This document shows positions 25,701-34,031 of a DNA stretch of 64,000 bases, one piece after another. A model generated the notes under the pieces. The model made no database searches. It had not been told where the DNA came from and saw only the letters and a program-made list of their open reading frames with translations. Source of the stretch: Bradyrhizobium sp. CSA112 (lineage in GTDB: Bacteria > Pseudomonadota > Alphaproteobacteria > Rhizobiales > Xanthobacteraceae); contig NZ_JAACFS010000027.1 in assembly GCF_029051645.1 (NCBI RefSeq), positions 1-64,000 of the forward strand, given 5' to 3'. Within the stretch, counting starts at the first letter, position 1, and each line of letters opens with the position of its first letter. The translations under genes and the position numbers were made by a program.

Positions 25701-25810
25701 CTGCGTGTGTTGGCATTTCTTGTCATCCTGCGCGGGAGTGCTTTAGATCGCAAGCGCGAGTGAAGATCGCGTTCTGTTTTGAGCAGTCATGGTTGCGATG
25801 CGAGGGCCGG

Positions 25811-26875
25811 ATGAACAAAGCTTCGAGCTCCGCGACAGGGCCTCGCGCGTTCCCGATCGGACCGCATTCTGCGATGACAGTCGTTCAAGACGGCGGAGGA
25901 GACCTTCGCGTTGCTGCGGGCGCCGCGACAATGATGCGCCTGCGTCTCGACGAACGGCTGAATCATCTGAAAGTATTGGACGCTCCCGACGATCTGCAAC
26001 TCGCGATACCAGCGGTTTCCGCGGCAGCAGAAGCAATATTCGGGTGGCGGTCGAGCCTTGACCGGCTCGTGCTGGATTCAGCCGGCAGGGAATCCATTGC
26101 GCGCGAGCTGATCGACCATGGCGTCGCTGTCATGGCGGGAACGGACATCGCGCTGCTTCCCGAACTGGTGATGCAGCGCCGGGATAATTGGCTGGTCAAT
26201 GCCGAACGGCCGCCAATGCCGCAACTCCATGTGATGACGGACGGCAAGCGCCATCCGCGACGCGCGCCAAAGCCGGCGGGTAAGGTGTATGCCCGCTTCA
26301 TACCCTGGCTCGCGGAGGTGATCTCCTTTCGCGTCGCCAATTTGGACGATGACCTGCATCTGCTGCACCGGTGGATGAACGATCCCCGCGTTGACACGTT
26401 CTGGAACGAAGCGGGCGATCTCGAAAAGCATCGGCGCTATCTGTCCGGCATCCTGGCGGACCCGCATATGCTGCCGCTCATCGGCTGCTTCGATGACGAG
26501 CCGTTCGGCTATTTCGAACTCTACTGGGCCAAGGAAAATCGTATCGCACCGTTCTACGATGCCGACGATTACGATCGCGGCTGGCATGTTGTCGTTGGCG
26601 AGGATGCCTATCGCGGGCGCCGCTACATCAGCGCCTGGCTGCCATCGCTGATGCACTACATGTTCCTGGACGATTGCCGAACGCAGCGAATCGTCGGCGA
26701 GCCGGCGGCGGCGCATTCGCAGCAGCTCCGCAATCTGGAACTTTCGGGATTCGCGAAGATCAAGAATTTCGATTTTCCACACAAGCGGGCCACGCTCGTG
26801 ATGCTGCTGCGCGAGCGCTTCTTTGGTGACCGGCTGTGGCTGCCGGCAGCCACCGCGCCGGCGGCCACGTCCTAA
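25811..26875 (+). CDS. Hydroxyornithine N-acyltransferase, siderophore GNAT family
   Basis: About 354 residues. The C-terminal half (about residue 165 on) is a siderophore-type GNAT domain of the RhbD/IucB/AlcB/VbsA kind. Motifs seen are HRWMNDPRV, FGYFELYW, DRGWHVVVGE, the acetyl-CoA region RGRRYISAWL and GEPAAAHSQQ. The N-terminal part is a degenerate second domain, as usual in this family. The enzyme transfers an acyl group from acyl-CoA to the N5-hydroxyl amine of hydroxyornithine, giving a hydroxamate. No formyltransferase (PvdF-like) or acyl-CoA-tailoring gene is nearby, so acetyl is the simplest donor. The ATG at 25811 (MNKASSS) has GAGGG upstream; a GTG at 25760 would extend it. It lies 22 bases before the monooxygenase gene. 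Confidence 0.85.
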   Translation: MNKASSSATGPRAFPIGPHSAMTVVQDGGGDLRVAAGAATMMRLRLDERLNHLKVLDAPDDLQLAIPAVSAAAEAIFGWRSSLDRLVLDSAGRESIARELIDHGVAVMAGTDIALLPELVMQRRDNWLVNAERPPMPQLHVMTDGKRHPRRAPKPAGKVYARFIPWLAEVISFRVANLDDDLHLLHRWMNDPRVDTFWNEAGDLEKHRRYLSGILADPHMLPLIGCFDDEPFGYFELYWAKENRIAPFYDADDYDRGWHVVVGEDAYRGRRYISAWLPSLMHYMFLDDCRTQRIVGEPAAAHSQQLRNLELSGFAKIKNFDFPHKRATLVMLLRERFFGDRLWLPAATAPAATS

Positions 26876-26897
26876 CGTCCGAACGGAGCGCAGCTTC

Positions 26898-28196
26898 ATG
26901 TCTCACCAGCTTGCGATCGAGCACGACGTCATCGGCGTCGGATTCGGGCCTTCCAATCTCGCGCTTGCAATCGCATTGGACGAGTGCACCAGAAGGTCAC
27001 GTCTGAAATGCGCTCCTCTGTTCGTGGAGAAGCAGCCGCACTTCACTTGGCACGGCGGCATGCTGCTGCCGGGGAGCGACATGCAGATCTCGTTTCTCAA
27101 GGATCTCGTTTCGTTGCGCGATCCGACCAGTCCGTTCACCTTCGTGAACTATCTGCACAAGCGCGGCCGTTTGCAGGATTTCATCAACTGCCGGACGTTT
27201 TATCCGAGCCGCGTTGAATTCAACGACTACCTCCGGTGGGTAGCCGCCCAGTTCAAGACTCAGGCGGCCTACGGTGAAGCCATTGTCGCCGTCGAGCCGG
27301 TGACGGCCGGACAATCTGTGACGTCCTTGCGGGTTCATTCGCGGAACCTTGCCGGCGGGGAAACGGTGCGGCTTGCAAGGAACCTGGTGGTTGCGGTGGG
27401 CGGGCGACCGTACGTCCCGCAAGTATTCGCGAAGACCGCCGATGATCCTAGATTATTTCACTCCAGCCGCTACCTCGATAAGGTCGAGCGCGCCGGCTTT
27501 GGCGCAACGGCTGCGAGCGTGGCCGTGATCGGCGGAGGACAGAGCGCGGCTGAGGTGACGGTAGATCTTCACGGCCGCTTTCCGGACGCGAGCATTGATC
27601 TTATCTTTCGAGGCCATGCCTTGAAACCGTCCGACAGCAGCCCGTTCGTCAACGAGATCTTCAATCCGGACTACACCGATTTCATCTATGCGCAGCCCGC
27701 TGAGCGGCGAGATGCGATCGTTCGCAACTTCCGCAACACCAACTATGCGGTTGTCGATTCAGATCTCCTCGATCAATTGTATCGATTGCTCTACCAGCAG
27801 CGTGTTAGCGGCGAGACAAGGATCGCGTTGCACCCGCGAAGCGAGATAATGGCTGTGGATGCGAGACCTGAGGGCATCGAGATCAGCCTGGTTGACAAGT
27901 TCGGAAGCGGAAATCGCCGATCGACCTATGATGCCGTCGTCCTGGCCACCGGATACGACAGGGAAGCACCGCACGCGTTTCTGGAGCCGATCCAGCGCTA
28001 CATTCGCGACACTGCGCTGGACCGCAACTACAGGCTCGTCACCAGCCCGGCATTTCGGCCGCAAATCCATCTCCAGGGATATTCGGAAGCCTCTCACGGC
28101 TTGAGCGATACGTTGCTGTCCGTTCTTGCCACGCGTTCGCAGGAAATCGCAGAGTCGCTGCTTTCGACGATTTCGCGCCGCGAACTGATCGCGTAG
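26898..28196 (+). CDS. L-ornithine N5-monooxygenase
   Basis: A 432-residue flavin N-hydroxylating monooxygenase of the PvdA/VbsO/SidA family. The FAD motif is GVGFGPSNLALA near residue 13, the NADPH motif is VIGGGQSAAE near residue 215, and the late substrate motif is LATGYD near residue 355. FTFVNYLHKRGRL and FLKDLVSLRDPTSPF are strongly family-typical. It converts L-ornithine to N5-hydroxyornithine with NADPH and O2, the first committed step to the hydroxamate. The start is the ATG at 26898 (MSHQLAIEHD) with GGAG upstream. It is co-transcribed with the acyltransferase and converges with the PPTase gene, leaving a 5-base gap. Confidence 0.95.
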   Translation: MSHQLAIEHDVIGVGFGPSNLALAIALDECTRRSRLKCAPLFVEKQPHFTWHGGMLLPGSDMQISFLKDLVSLRDPTSPFTFVNYLHKRGRLQDFINCRTFYPSRVEFNDYLRWVAAQFKTQAAYGEAIVAVEPVTAGQSVTSLRVHSRNLAGGETVRLARNLVVAVGGRPYVPQVFAKTADDPRLFHSSRYLDKVERAGFGATAASVAVIGGGQSAAEVTVDLHGRFPDASIDLIFRGHALKPSDSSPFVNEIFNPDYTDFIYAQPAERRDAIVRNFRNTNYAVVDSDLLDQLYRLLYQQRVSGETRIALHPRSEIMAVDARPEGIEISLVDKFGSGNRRSTYDAVVLATGYDREAPHAFLEPIQRYIRDTALDRNYRLVTSPAFRPQIHLQGYSEASHGLSDTLLSVLATRSQEIAESLLSTISRRELIA

Positions 28197-28201
28197 GGAC
28201 G

Positions 28202-29011
28202 TTAGACGGCGGGAGCGATCAGCCGCCACTCTGCGGCGGATCCAAGTGCATCCGGCACCGCGAGCACGGCAGGCGAGGCGCCAGCATCGATGGTCACCGT
28301 ATTCGGAGGTATCGTGAATCCAACAGAAGCGGCCTTGAGTACCGCTTCCTTGAGGGTCCAGTAGCGAAGAAAGAGCCGGGGCCGCAGTGCTACGGGAGCG
28401 TTCCGCAGGACCTTCCGCTCTTCTGCAGCCAGGACGATTTCGCTGATGGAATCCATATCGGCGATTTCTCGCAGCGGTTCGATATCGACTCCGATCGGCA
28501 TGCCGGCCGCCGCAACGGCTACCGCGCCCCGGGCGTGGCTCAGACTGAAGTCGAGATTCGCTGGACCGCCAACGAGCGCAGGCTTGCCATGTGCCGACGG
28601 CTCGAACCGCAGTGCGTCGGCGGGTTGGTCTATAAGCCTTCCAAGCAGCAGGCGAGCGCCTGCATGCGCGGCCAGATAGCTCATGCGGTCCTCAATATGG
28701 AGGAACCGCGCCATACGATCGGTCTCTTCGGCATCGAGCACTTTCGCGGCTTGCTCGATACTGAGTGTGTCGTGTTCGCCGGCCGCGACGTGCGGCGACG
28801 GAAATACTGTTGCCAGCCAGAGAACGATCTCTTCCGGTTCCAGTGGCTCGATCGCGCTTGCGGTGGCTGCACCAGTCAGCCATCGCACATGCAATTGCGC
28901 CGTTGGCGCCGCGCAATTGACGGCGATCGCCCACGCGAGGGACGCGCTTGCATGTCCCATTGAGAGCGTTGCGGCAAACGGCCCGTGTTGAACCTTGCGG
29001 TAATTCGTCAT
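28202..29011 (-). CDS. 4'-phosphopantetheinyl transferase, Sfp type
   Basis: A 269-residue Sfp/HetI-type enzyme. The motifs HGKPAL, FSLSHARGAVAVA, the Mg-binding GVDIEPL and WTLKEAVLKA are in the canonical order. It attaches the phosphopantetheine arm of CoA to the carrier domains of the NRPSs, so it is required for assembly. Conservation becomes clear only from about residue 70, as is common. It is transcribed on the minus strand away from an ICE-like palindrome located 77 bases upstream. Confidence 0.93.
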   Translation of the reverse strand: MTNYRKVQHGPFAATLSMGHASASLAWAIAVNCAAPTAQLHVRWLTGAATASAIEPLEPEEIVLWLATVFPSPHVAAGEHDTLSIEQAAKVLDAEETDRMARFLHIEDRMSYLAAHAGARLLLGRLIDQPADALRFEPSAHGKPALVGGPANLDFSLSHARGAVAVAAAGMPIGVDIEPLREIADMDSISEIVLAAEERKVLRNAPVALRPRLFLRYWTLKEAVLKAASVGFTIPPNTVTIDAGASPAVLAVPDALGSAAEWRLIAPAV

Positions 29012-29087
29012 GTTTGTTGGCTAGGCGACCAGTGCGCAATCGATTGCAACTCTGACGCGTATAGATGCATATGTGAAAACGATCTGA

Positions 29088-29104
29088 CTTAGAATCCATC
29101 TAAC
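29088..29104. promoter_or_regulatory. Candidate ICE-type element 3
   Basis: CTTAGAATCCATCTAAC contains a perfect inverted repeat TTAGA-N5-TCTAA (29089-29093 and 29099-29103) and matches the remembered Irr/ICE pattern at 11 of 14 positions. It lies in the divergent promoter region of the PPTase gene and the unknown gene at 29211. Confidence 0.5.
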
Positions 29105-29210
29105 TGAGGCCGGTCGAGACCATGTGTGGTTGCGACAAACGTGGATGGTGCTGATAGATTCATTCTTAAGCGCATCTACCGCAATTGACAGAATCAACGT
29201 GGAACCGTCC

Positions 29211-29654
29211 ATGAGAAAATCCGTCCCTGTCGAGCAGCATATCGATAGCTATTTGCCGGAGCGAATTGCAATCATATTGGTTCGCAGCCAGCACGCAGGT
29301 CTCGTCAGCAAGGAGCTATCCACGCGCATCAACTACCTCCTCGAGATTGCATCGCTTCATACCAGGAACGAGCTTCTTGGACAGCCGGGCCTGGGGCGCT
29401 TGAGTGCGCAGCGGGTCGAGAAGTGGATGGCATTTCATGGCCGGCGTCTTCGCTGCAGCGAAGAGAGTCTCGATAGTGTGATCTGCCGATTCGGTTTTCG
29501 GCAGGCATTTATCGAAGAACGGGTTGGCCGGGCCGCGCCCGCGTCGGTGATCTCGCCGGAGGACAGAGACAAGGTGTTGCGCGGGCTCGGTTCATGCGGC
29601 ACGCGCGACCAACAGCGATCGGACCGGCGAATGGCGATGAGCCAGAGTGGCTGA
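29211..29654 (+). CDS. Hypothetical protein, 147 residues
   Basis: I do not recognise this protein. From ATG 29211 (MRKSVPVEQHIDSYLPERIAI) it is basic, helical-looking and ends in a low-complexity polar tail. There is no signal peptide or membrane span. The region KELSTRINYLLEIASLHTRNE followed by LSAQRVEKWMAFHGRRL could be a small helical regulator fold, but I see no clear helix-turn-helix. In-frame starts exist upstream at 29124 and 29145. It shares a promoter region and a candidate ICE palindrome with the PPTase gene, so iron-linked expression is possible. It borders the transposase remnant, and its C-terminus may be altered by that insertion. Confidence 0.5.
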   Translation: MRKSVPVEQHIDSYLPERIAIILVRSQHAGLVSKELSTRINYLLEIASLHTRNELLGQPGLGRLSAQRVEKWMAFHGRRLRCSEESLDSVICRFGFRQAFIEERVGRAAPASVISPEDRDKVLRGLGSCGTRDQQRSDRRMAMSQSG

Positions 29655-29940
29655 ACTGAAGTTGCCGCAGTCTTTGCATTGAAGGCCTTGCTTGGGCTGG
29701 TAGAGGCCTCGTCTGACCGCGCAACTTCCGTGATCGGCTATCAACTGAAGAACAGTGCTTTGCCGCCAGACGTGGGAAGTTCGGCGAGCAGCCAACGTTT
29801 GGACACCTGAAGCGCGCGGTTGCGCTGTGCGCTCGGCGGATGGACGAGCCATAACTCCCGCAAGATCGTAGTCGTGGTCATGGCGGTCGTCCGGCACCTT
29901 GATCGTTTTGCATCCGCGTCGTCGCGAAGACGCGCGGCTC
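29655..29940. other. Gene-poor stretch before transposase remnant
   Basis: No convincing gene is present. Open frames exist on both strands, but they are broken and show no recognisable domain. One minus-strand frame contains a QCKDCG element that could be the trace of a zinc-ribbon transposase, but it is too short to name. Confidence 0.5.
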
Positions 29941-30115
29941 GCCAACGCCCCAATGGAGAGCTTCCACACGCGCAAGACCGAACTCATCCAATATGCAGCG
30001 GGAGGGAGCCAAGCGCGATATCTTTGCCCATATCGAGGGCTTCTTCAATCGAACCCGTCGCCACTCGGTCATCGGCTACATCAGCCCCATCGAGATGGAG
30101 CTAAAAGCAGCTTAA
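29941..30115 (+). pseudogene. IS3-family transposase (OrfB) remnant, frameshifted
   Basis: This is the C-terminal end of an IS3-type DDE integrase. NAPMESFHTRKTELIQY is read in one frame; it resembles the DNAxxESFFxTLKTEL motif holding the catalytic glutamate, with residues missing. The frame then shifts to REGAKRDIFAHIEGFFNRTRRHSVIGYISP and MELKAA before the stop at 30113-30115. No upstream D,D catalytic part or OrfA and no terminal inverted repeats can be seen, so this is a decayed fragment and not an active element. It lies at the boundary between the siderophore locus and the secretion/signalling island. Confidence 0.8.
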
Positions 30116-30241
30116 ACATGTTCATTTTTTCGGGGAAAGATCTATTGACGTCCGATGCGCCGCTCCCCGCTCAAGCTCGGAGCAGGGTGCGGGCATGACG
30201 ATTTGACGCCGCGTTGCCGTCATGAGAAACGGTGCGACGTG

Positions 30242-30979
30242 ATGCTTCGACGCTTGATCCTGCTTGGAGTCGCAGCCCTCGCTGCCGTTGGGCCAGCGAT
30301 GGCACAATCGTGGGTGCCCGTTCGGGCGCCTGAAAATACCGCGACACGATCCTTGGCGCGCCCGCCTGAGCCGGCCACTATCCCTCGCGAGAAAAGTGGC
30401 ACCGCATTCTTCGTTGATGATGCCGGCCACATGCTCACTGCGCGCCATGCGGTGGAGGACTGCACCCGCCTTTTCGTCGCCAAGGAAGGCCGCATCGTCT
30501 TGGCCCGGACCGTGGCGCTTTCGCCCGGCTTCGATCTTGCGCTGATCAAGGTCCCGAAAACCATGGGGTTGGCTGCCGTATTCCCGCGCGGTGGAGCAGC
30601 CGCCGTCAATGACATGATGTTCGCGGCCGCTTATGACACGCTGCCGGGGATGACGACACGCGGCGGCACGCTTGCAAATGCCAGGGTGACCCCGAGCTAT
30701 GGCGGCAGCGAGGCTGGCCACCTTGTGCTGGATTCCACCGTCACCTTCGGTGCGAGCGGTGCGCCGGTGCTTGACAGCCGCGGCTTGGTGGAAGGGGTGA
30801 TCAGCCGTCGTACCAGGATCGATCGGGTGTTGGCGGTGGGAGCGGGCGAAGCCAAGGCGTTTCTGACCAGCAACGGCGTCCGCTTCGATCAGGATGACCG
30901 GCCGCAGATGGCGGGTGGTGGCTCACGCGCCAATCGCGCCGCCTCGATCTCGGCCCGTGTCACCTGCCTGCAAAACTGA
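30242..30979 (+). CDS. Secreted trypsin-like serine protease
   Basis: About 245 residues. A signal peptide (MLRRLILLGVAALAAVGPAMAQ) directs it to the periplasm or beyond. The catalytic triad is visible: His in LTARHAVEDC, Asp in GFDLALIKV and Ser in FGASGAPVLDS (the GxSGxP motif). Unlike DegP/HtrA it has no PDZ domain after the catalytic domain. The ATG at 30242 was chosen because the signal peptide starts there; a longer frame begins at 30155. The next gene follows after 47 bases, so it is probably co-transcribed with the small TonB_C-like protein. Its location beside a FecR-type signalling cassette makes a regulatory proteolysis role conceivable, but nothing in the sequence proves it. Confidence 0.85.
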   Translation: MLRRLILLGVAALAAVGPAMAQSWVPVRAPENTATRSLARPPEPATIPREKSGTAFFVDDAGHMLTARHAVEDCTRLFVAKEGRIVLARTVALSPGFDLALIKVPKTMGLAAVFPRGGAAAVNDMMFAAAYDTLPGMTTRGGTLANARVTPSYGGSEAGHLVLDSTVTFGASGAPVLDSRGLVEGVISRRTRIDRVLAVGAGEAKAFLTSNGVRFDQDDRPQMAGGGSRANRAASISARVTCLQN

Positions 30980-31026
30980 GCGGGCAAGGTGCGGCGCCGC
31001 TTCGAATTCACAGGGATACGCCCGCC

Positions 31027-31485
31027 ATGCTCGTCGTCGATTCGCGCATCCGCCTTCGATGGTCCGCGATCGCCCTATGCGCCCTCGTATCTTCTCCATG
31101 GCCGCTCTTCGTGCCAACGGGCGCTGCGGCCCAGGGCCTCGACTACCGCGATCCGTCGCAGGCGCCGCCATCCTGGAGGCAGTTTGCAAAACTGGTACAA
31201 TACCGCTTTGAGACATGGATCACCGCCGACGAGGAGGTGGCTAATCGCTTCCGCAGGTATCTAGCCAATTCCGGAAAGGAAGATGGGCCGCCGCCAACTC
31301 TGGTGGTGCGGGCCTGGCTCAATCCGGACGGGACGGTCGAGCGGGTGTCGTTTGCCGCGCTGAAGGACGCACGGGCCGATGCTGATCTGCGTACCATACT
31401 CACGCGCGGAAATGTTGGCGAAGCGCCACCACCGGAGATGCTGCAGCCTCTTAGCCTGCGCTTTTCGCTCAATCTCAAGAAGTGA
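31027..31485 (+). CDS. Small secreted TonB_C-like protein
   Basis: 152 residues with a hydrophobic N-terminal export segment (about residues 13-36, ending GAAAQG). The C-terminal half resembles a TonB C-terminal fold: VVRAWLNPDGTVERVSF, then GEAPPPEMLQPLSLRFSL. There is no cytoplasmic part or proline spacer, so it cannot work as a normal TonB. It is a clear paralogue of the protein at 45267-45830, sharing YLxxxGxEDxPP, the RAW core and APPPEMLQPL. Both are probably periplasmic. The function is unknown; a partner or decoy in TonB-dependent signalling is an inference. Confidence 0.75.
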   Translation: MLVVDSRIRLRWSAIALCALVSSPWPLFVPTGAAAQGLDYRDPSQAPPSWRQFAKLVQYRFETWITADEEVANRFRRYLANSGKEDGPPPTLVVRAWLNPDGTVERVSFAALKDARADADLRTILTRGNVGEAPPPEMLQPLSLRFSLNLKK

Positions 31486-31712
31486 TGCTCGACATTCGGC
31501 GTCTGACCGGGCTTGGTTCTCCGCGGAGCGGGCTCAACCGTGCGCAAATCGAACTGAGCCGATGAGATGGCTGTCATACAAATGATATAAAGGATGCGCT
31601 CGCTTGTACCCCTTCCGTCAACGATCTAGATATGCCGCCGCAAAGTGGGTGGTTATCGATCGAACCGGCCGGACGTTCATTGGTGCGAATATTGGCCGAT
31701 TGAAGCAGCGTT

Positions 31713-32564
31713 ATGATGGCAGTTGTATCATATGTCGCCGGGGCAGGGGGCGCCAGCTATGGCTCTCGTCCATGTAGCAGACGCGTTGGAGCAATCCGTC
31801 GTCTGGCACGGCGCTTGGCGCGATATGGAAGGACGCCCGCGCCCGGCGACGATGGGCAAAATCGAAAGCTGCATCTGGTGGCATATGCGGCATTATTGGT
31901 AGCGGGCATCTGCGCCGCGGATGCAGATGATCGTAAAGTCTTCAAGCCGGACGAACTCATCGCATTCCATATCCCGCCCCAACCCCTGGCTGAAGCTCTG
32001 CAGTCTTATGGGCAGACGACCGGCATTCAGGTGCTCTACGAGAGTAACTCTGCCGTCGGCCGCACGTCGGTGGCAGTCGAAGGGAAATTTACAGCCGATG
32101 CAGCGCTTAACCTGTTGCTGAAGGGAACCGAATTGCGCGTGCGCTATATTCGTCCAGACGCAATTACCCTTGCCCTGCCATCTGCGGAAGCCGTCAATTC
32201 TGCGCCGCCGGCGATCCCGCTGGCGACGTCGGATTTATCTTTGGGAACATTGCGGGTGCGCGGATCAAGCGACAGCGATGGCGCGGCCCGGCTGCTGGAT
32301 TACAGCCAAAGAGTTCAGATGGATATCCAGAATGCACTTCGAAAAAACCCAAGGACACGGGATGGAAGTTACCGTGCGGTGCTTGATCTCTGGATCGATT
32401 CCGCGCGGACGATCGAGCGAACCGAATTGTTCCGGTCGACAGGTGACCGTGAGCGCGACGCGGCCGTTGCGGCGGCGCTGCGCGGTGTGACGATCAGCCG
32501 GCCGGCGCCCGCGAACACGCCGCAGCCGGTCCGCGTCGTCATCGTCGTAAAGTCCCTGCAATGA
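31713..32564 (+). CDS. STN-TonB_C periplasmic signalling protein (cassette 1)
   Basis: 283 residues. After an N-terminal export segment (about 50-70, KLHLVAYAALLVAGICAADA) comes an STN domain, the N-terminal signalling domain of FecA-type receptors: FHIPPQPLAEALQSYGQTTGIQVLYESNSAVGR and so on, about 82-150. Instead of a plug and barrel, the protein ends in a TonB_C-like domain (about 205-283, LDLWIDSARTIERTELFRSTG and RPAPANTPQPVRV). It resembles VreA of the P. aeruginosa PUMA3 system as I recall it. It would present the STN domain to the FecR at 34452. The start is uncertain: the only in-frame ATGs are at 31713 and 31716, far from the signal segment. The end overlaps the TonB gene by 4 bases. 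Confidence 0.85.
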   Translation: MMAVVSYVAGAGGASYGSRPCSRRVGAIRRLARRLARYGRTPAPGDDGQNRKLHLVAYAALLVAGICAADADDRKVFKPDELIAFHIPPQPLAEALQSYGQTTGIQVLYESNSAVGRTSVAVEGKFTADAALNLLLKGTELRVRYIRPDAITLALPSAEAVNSAPPAIPLATSDLSLGTLRVRGSSDSDGAARLLDYSQRVQMDIQNALRKNPRTRDGSYRAVLDLWIDSARTIERTELFRSTGDRERDAAVAAALRGVTISRPAPANTPQPVRVVIVVKSLQ

Positions 32565-33301
32565 GCATTGACGAGCTTCACCAGCGAACTCCGAAGGGGC
32601 CGGCATCGCCGGTGCCGCCGGCGTTGCTACCTTATGAGAACGAGACCGGCGCGTGGTCGTCGGGAGAACTCTTTCGGTTGTTTGTCGCGCCGGCCCTGGT
32701 AACCCTTTTGCTCGTCGGCGGAGTTTACTGGATCAGGCTGCAAATGCCGGCAGGCTCGACGGGTCAGCAACAGACTTCGGTCGTGCAGGTTCATTTGCTT
32801 CCGCGCCCCGATTCTGCTCCGATAGTCACGGCTTCGGCTTCGCATTCGACCACGCAGGCTGTCGCCAGCCGTACCGACACTTCATTGAAGGAACCGGATC
32901 CGGCGACGGTGGACGAGCCTGCGCCTGTTCCGAGAGCGAGGACCTTCTCGTCCGCGGAAGCTCCGCCGTCGAATATTCTGTCGGCGCCCTCAGCGGTGAG
33001 TGGACCTGCGAGCAGCGCGGCCATCAAATTCCAGCAGGCGCTGATGCGGCACGTCGCGCAATATCAGCGTTACCCGAACGCAGCCCGTGCGCTGCGTCTC
33101 CAGGGAAAGGTCGATACGCAGTTCTCGATGAGTAGGGACGGCAAGCTTCTCGGCGTCTGGGTCAGAACGAGTTCTGGCCAGAGCTTGCTCGACAAGGAGG
33201 CGATGGAGACGATCCGCCGGGCGCAGCCGCTCCCACCCATACCTTCCGAGTTGCCCGACCGTTTGAACATTCACGTGCAACTGGTATTCGATCCTTCCTG
33301 A
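32561..33301 (+). CDS. tonB: TonB family protein
   Basis: 246 residues. A cytoplasmic N-terminus and one membrane helix (about 39-58, LFVAPALVTLLLVGGVYW) are followed by a Ser/Ala/Pro periplasmic spacer and a canonical TonB C-terminal domain (about 160-246). That domain has YQRYPNAARALRLQGKVDTQF, RTSSGQSLLDKEAMETIRRAQP and LPPIP. Its start overlaps the STN gene stop (ATGA). The spacer is not the Lys-Pro/Glu-Pro type of E. coli TonB. It should span the periplasm with ExbB/ExbD, probably those encoded at 37445-39894. A TonB between the STN gene and the sigma gene is unlike cassettes 2 and 3. Confidence 0.9.
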   Translation: MSIDELHQRTPKGPASPVPPALLPYENETGAWSSGELFRLFVAPALVTLLLVGGVYWIRLQMPAGSTGQQQTSVVQVHLLPRPDSAPIVTASASHSTTQAVASRTDTSLKEPDPATVDEPAPVPRARTFSSAEAPPSNILSAPSAVSGPASSAAIKFQQALMRHVAQYQRYPNAARALRLQGKVDTQFSMSRDGKLLGVWVRTSSGQSLLDKEAMETIRRAQPLPPIPSELPDRLNIHVQLVFDPS

Positions 33302-33488
33302 CCAACTCTTGGTGGTGAGTTGAACAGTTCTGTTGCCGAGACCGCCGCTGATTGCGCGAACCGGTATCTGATGTTCTCTCGCAGGTGGCATTTCTTTTCG
33401 TCATAAATGTGTAGTTCAGCGCCGCTACGACCTGCTGATCGTCGGGGGGCGAGCGGAACGATGGTAATGTGTTTGGGGCCTGCGCAAC

Positions 33489-34031
33489 GTGGGTGACAGC
33501 AATCGAATTCGGCTACGTGGACAGTTGGTCGAAAACTACGACGGGCTGATCAGGAAGCTGACACGTCGCCTGGGATCGTCGGATTTTGCCCACGACGCCC
33601 TGCACGAGACATTTTTACGGCTGGATCGTGTGACCGACGCGGTACCGGTTCGCAGTCCGACCGACTACATATTCCGCACCGCCATCAATATCGCGAAGGA
33701 CCGGCAAAAGGCCCACAGCTATCGCGTGAGCTCGTCGGAGATCAATGCGCTGCTGGACGTTTGCGACGAGGACCCCGATCCGGCGAGAATAGTTGAAGCG
33801 CGATCGGAGATCGAAGCCTTCAAGCGGGCGCTGGCCGAATTGCCGCCTCGGCCGCGGGAAGTGCTCCGCAGTATTTCCATTGAAGGCCAGTCGGCGCGCG
33901 AGGTCGCGGCGCGGCTTCAGGTGAGTATCCGCACCGTCGAAAGCGATCTGAAGCTGGCACTTGGCCACTGTGCCGACAGCCTTGACCACACTTTGCACCG
34001 CCGCCTCGGCGGCCCGCGTCCCCGATCGTGA
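33489..34031 (+). CDS. ECF sigma factor, FecI-like (cassette 1)
   Basis: 180 residues. Region 2 reads SSDFAHDALHETFLRLDRV...DYIFRTAINIAKDRQKA and region 4 reads ALAELPPRPREVLRSISIEGQSAREVAARLQVSIRTVESDLKLAL with its helix-turn-helix. The start is a GTG at 33489. The C-terminal tail (ALGHCADSL...RRLGGPRPRS) resembles those of the other two sigma factors in the window, including the Ala-Leu-x-His-Cys element. It is expected to direct RNA polymerase to island promoters once released by the FecR at 34452. Two unusually long gaps flank it (187 and 420 bases). Confidence 0.93.
   Translation: MGDSNRIRLRGQLVENYDGLIRKLTRRLGSSDFAHDALHETFLRLDRVTDAVPVRSPTDYIFRTAINIAKDRQKAHSYRVSSSEINALLDVCDEDPDPARIVEARSEIEAFKRALAELPPRPREVLRSISIEGQSAREVAARLQVSIRTVESDLKLALGHCADSLDHTLHRRLGGPRPRS

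Noticed and set aside
29592..29987. Minus-strand frame with a QCKDCG element suggesting a zinc-ribbon transposase
   Set aside because: Only a few residues resemble such a protein and the rest does not; too weak to name as a second insertion sequence.
33303..33322. CAACTC-N8-GAGTTG after the first tonB gene
   Set aside because: A six-pair AT-balanced stem with no T-run is expected by chance in a window this long.
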